Below, piece by piece: positions 62,504-64,000 of a stretch of 64,000 nucleotides of DNA. How positions within the stretch are numbered: position 1 is the first letter of the stretch; the number at the start of each line of letters is the position of its first letter. Below the pieces are notes generated by a model, which saw only the letters and a list, made by a program, of their open reading frames with translations, searched no databases and was not told where the DNA came from. The position numbers and the translations under genes are program-made. The stretch spans positions 1 to 64,000 of the forward strand of contig JAFDWR010000002.1 in assembly GCA_018268355.1 (NCBI GenBank), in the 5' to 3' direction. The DNA comes from Armatimonadota bacterium. Lineage in GTDB: Bacteria; Armatimonadota; Fimbriimonadia; Fimbriimonadales; Fimbriimonadaceae.

Positions 62504-63223
62504 GTGATTTCGTTTGCCCTTGCCCTGAGCCTTGCGCCCAACCGCTCTGGACTCGATGCCCTCAAGCGTCTGGCCGATGCAACGTCGAAATGGAAGGACG
62601 TTGAGGTCTACGCGCTCCGATGGTCGACGATTTCGGTCAACACGCCGTCTTGGATTGCTGAAGACCCCTTCCGGCTTTTCATCAAGGACGCAAAGACCCA
62701 GCGCTATGAGACCTCGAGCATGTGGGGCGATTCCCTCATCATCGTTATGAACGCTGACAAGGCTTGGATTGACAACCGTGAGGGCCCCGGCCAGGGCTAC
62801 GTTCGGATGAAGCCGCCCGCCCTTGGCAACTTGATCTCGGATGTCACTTTTGGCGACCAGCCGAGTCCGCTTTGGTCGTTCCTGGCTGGTTCAGCGGCGA
62901 TGGAGAAGCTCGCCGACCCCGAAAAGGACGTTGTGGAGACCAAGCCCGGGGAGCTGCGGCTCACCTCCACCCAGTTTGGGGCGATGAAGGTCACCTACCT
63001 GCCCGGGAAAGAACCCGTTTTGCTCAGCTTGGAGTACGACAACCTCCCGTTCTATAAGTCGACCGCCGCGAACTTCTTCTTTGACGAGATCCCTGATGTG
63101 AAGGACCCAATGACGCGGCTCGAGATACGCCGCCGCCCCTTGCGCGTTCCAAAGGACTGGTTTGAGATCAAGGTGAAGACGACCAGTCGGCCCGTGGTCG
63201 ACGACGAAGGCGACCGCGGGTAA
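62504..63223 (+). CDS. secreted or LolA-like protein of unknown function
   Basis: 239-residue protein with a short hydrophobic N-terminus (ISFALALSLA) and a mature part of beta strands (EVYALRWSTISVNTP, FRLFIKDAKTQRYE, IIVMNADKAWIDNREG, GELRLTSTQFGAMKVTYLP) that looks like the LolA/LppX or DUF2092 lipid-carrier half-barrel. No clear Cys lipobox. GTG 62504 with TAGCTT six bases upstream (leaderless). Divergent from the acyl-CoA dehydrogenase. Possibly a periplasmic carrier; weakly supported. Confidence 0.6.
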   Translation: MISFALALSLAPNRSGLDALKRLADATSKWKDVEVYALRWSTISVNTPSWIAEDPFRLFIKDAKTQRYETSSMWGDSLIIVMNADKAWIDNREGPGQGYVRMKPPALGNLISDVTFGDQPSPLWSFLAGSAAMEKLADPEKDVVETKPGELRLTSTQFGAMKVTYLPGKEPVLLSLEYDNLPFYKSTAANFFFDEIPDVKDPMTRLEIRRRPLRVPKDWFEIKVKTTSRPVVDDEGDRG

Positions 63224-63238
63224 CCTTCGGACCGCTGC

Positions 63239-63314
63239 GGGCCTGTAGCTCAATGGTCAGAGCAGGCGGCTCATAACCGCTTGGTTGCGGGTTCGAATCC
63301 CGCCGGGCCCACCA
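63239..63314 (+). tRNA. tRNA with CAU anticodon, probably Ile2 (or Met)
   Basis: Acceptor GGGCCTG / CGGGCCC with one G-U pair, discriminator A, CCA encoded at 63312-63314. Anticodon loop CTCATAA gives CAU. First pair G-C excludes initiator tRNA-fMet. The AGAGCAGGCGG / CCGCTTGGT arm is close in layout to E. coli tRNA-Ile2 (ileX), in which C34 is modified to lysidine by TilS, so elongator Met is less likely. T arm GCGGGTTCGAATCCCGC regular. Confidence 0.9.
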
Positions 63315-63376
63315 TTCGCCTCCCTCTTTTCGCTTTGTTTCGGGCACTACCGGTCTGGCCTGATGGTTGGAACCTC

Positions 63377-63769
63377 ATGGTGGTTGGCACAAAAGCGCAG
63401 TTCTACAGGAGCTACTGGCTCCATATCGTCGCCGTCATGGTGGTCGAGATGGTTGCGTTCCAATGGATTTACTCAACCCGCCAGGGTTGGGAGCTGGCGT
63501 GGCCGGTCATGCCCCTTTTCGTTGCGATTGGATTGAGCATCCTGCGCCTGTGGACGAACTTTGAGGGTTGGAGGCTGCTGTTCAGGTCCATCCTTGAGGG
63601 GCTGATTCTCCTCTGCTGGACCTCCATCGTGGGGTCTTTGGTGTTTGCCTTCAGCCCGCTCGGCAGGGGCGACGACATTGGCTTCTTCTTGATGGGAATC
63701 TGGATTTATAGCGGCCCACCGCTTCTGCTCGGCATCATTATCCTTTTGATTTTGAAGTTGCGCGAGTGA
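63377..63769 (+). CDS. small membrane protein of unknown function
   Basis: 130-residue protein with four hydrophobic segments (LHIVAVMVVEMVAFQWIY, AWPVMPLFVAIGLSILRLW, LEGLILLCWTSIVGSLVFAF, GPPLLLGIIILLILKL). No family recognised. ATG 63377 was taken; an upstream in-frame extension runs into the tRNA gene and is not real. Probably in one unit with the next gene (16 bases). Confidence 0.6.
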   Translation: MVVGTKAQFYRSYWLHIVAVMVVEMVAFQWIYSTRQGWELAWPVMPLFVAIGLSILRLWTNFEGWRLLFRSILEGLILLCWTSIVGSLVFAFSPLGRGDDIGFFLMGIWIYSGPPLLLGIIILLILKLRE

Positions 63770-63785
63770 CAGGACCTGAGGTTGC

Positions 63786-64000
63786 ATGAAGAAGCCGATC
63801 GACGAAGCCACCTACCGCCGCCGCCGAGACATCTGGATCGGCGTGACCAACGTGATCTTCACGATCTCGCCCGCCGTACTGCAAGTGGACCGGCTGCTGC
63901 ATCCCGATTCCGAACTCTCGAGTCCCCTAGCCCCCTTTTGGCTGATGTTGATGTTTACGTGGTGCCTGCTGCCCTTCGCGTGGCTCTTTGCGACCTTCTA
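63786..64000 (+). CDS. membrane protein, N-terminal part (continues beyond window)
   Basis: At least 71 residues: basic N-terminus (MKKPIDEATYRRRRD), then WIGVTNVIFTISPAVLQVD and a second hydrophobic segment (PFWLMLMFTWCLLPFAWLF). GAGG lies four to eight bases upstream of ATG 63786. The frame is open to the window edge. Family unknown. Confidence 0.6.
   Translation, partial: MKKPIDEATYRRRRDIWIGVTNVIFTISPAVLQVDRLLHPDSELSSPLAPFWLMLMFTWCLLPFAWLFATF

Overview
The window looks like a chromosomal segment of a GC-rich, Gram-negative-type bacterium, most likely a member of the Armatimonadota (Fimbriimonadia-like). The pointers are a prepilin-type protein whose N-terminus continues past the usual [16 protein letters not shown] block into LFPVFAQAK, a PEP-CTERM surface protein, many secreted proteins and lipoproteins without clear function, and a 23S rRNA gene without an adjacent 16S gene. 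This assignment is from memory of family signatures, not from a search. No phage, insertion sequence, CRISPR array or plasmid function was seen; the window reads as core genome with lineage-specific secreted and envelope genes in between.

Layout. 1-2210: 5' two thirds of a 23S rRNA gene (minus strand) with its own strong promoter. 2210-13030: transaldolase, mnmE, a PilZ protein, clpB, a large secreted zinc metalloprotease, a HEAT-like protein, a lipoprotein and a ChaN-like protein. 13026-21930: purD, an MFS transporter, DinB-like protein, a three-gene envelope/carbohydrate cluster (membrane protein, GH65-like lipoprotein, NodB-like protein), a methyltransferase, hisI and a VOC protein. 22045-28930: PEP-CTERM protein, then a tightly overlapped run udk / nitroreductase / mutY / two FAD oxidoreductases / secreted protein. 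29030-33650: DinB-like protein, GDP-fucose-synthase-like epimerase, a TPP-type riboswitch in front of a lone prepilin-like gene, an M28 peptidase, a methyltransferase and rpmG-rpmF. 33731-39500: GH38 alpha-mannosidase, an odd DprA-like gene with Gly-rich insertions, and a threonine-dehydrogenase-like gene. 39570-44761: ATP synthase genes atpZ-B-E-F-H-A-G without atpD and atpC. 44834-55450: YbjN-like protein, trxA, a Gly-rich secreted protein, dnaG-rpoD, peroxiredoxin-like protein, inositol-phosphatase-like protein, two tandem secreted paralogues, and dnaB-rdgB. 55533-64000: tRNA-Gln, TMEM175-like channel, small membrane proteins, a HAD phosphatase, rpoZ-dnaJ-prmA-rsmE, an acyl-CoA dehydrogenase, a secreted protein, a CAU-anticodon tRNA and two membrane proteins.

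How it works together. Genes are packed into short operons with 4-base start/stop overlaps (ATGA, GTGA, TTGA), and at least four convergent pairs share a CTAA or CTAG in which both stop codons overlap. A recurring pattern is a TANNNT-like -10 box six or seven bases before the start codon with no room for a Shine-Dalgarno site: about thirteen genes appear to make leaderless mRNAs, which also settles several start codons.

The most interesting points are the TPP-type riboswitch upstream of a prepilin with a possible start-codon-sequestering stem, the apparent prevalence of leaderless genes, the DprA-like protein with three Gly-rich insertions, the free-standing 23S gene, the split ATP synthase operon, and the envelope carbohydrate cluster with a metal-site-less NodB-like protein.
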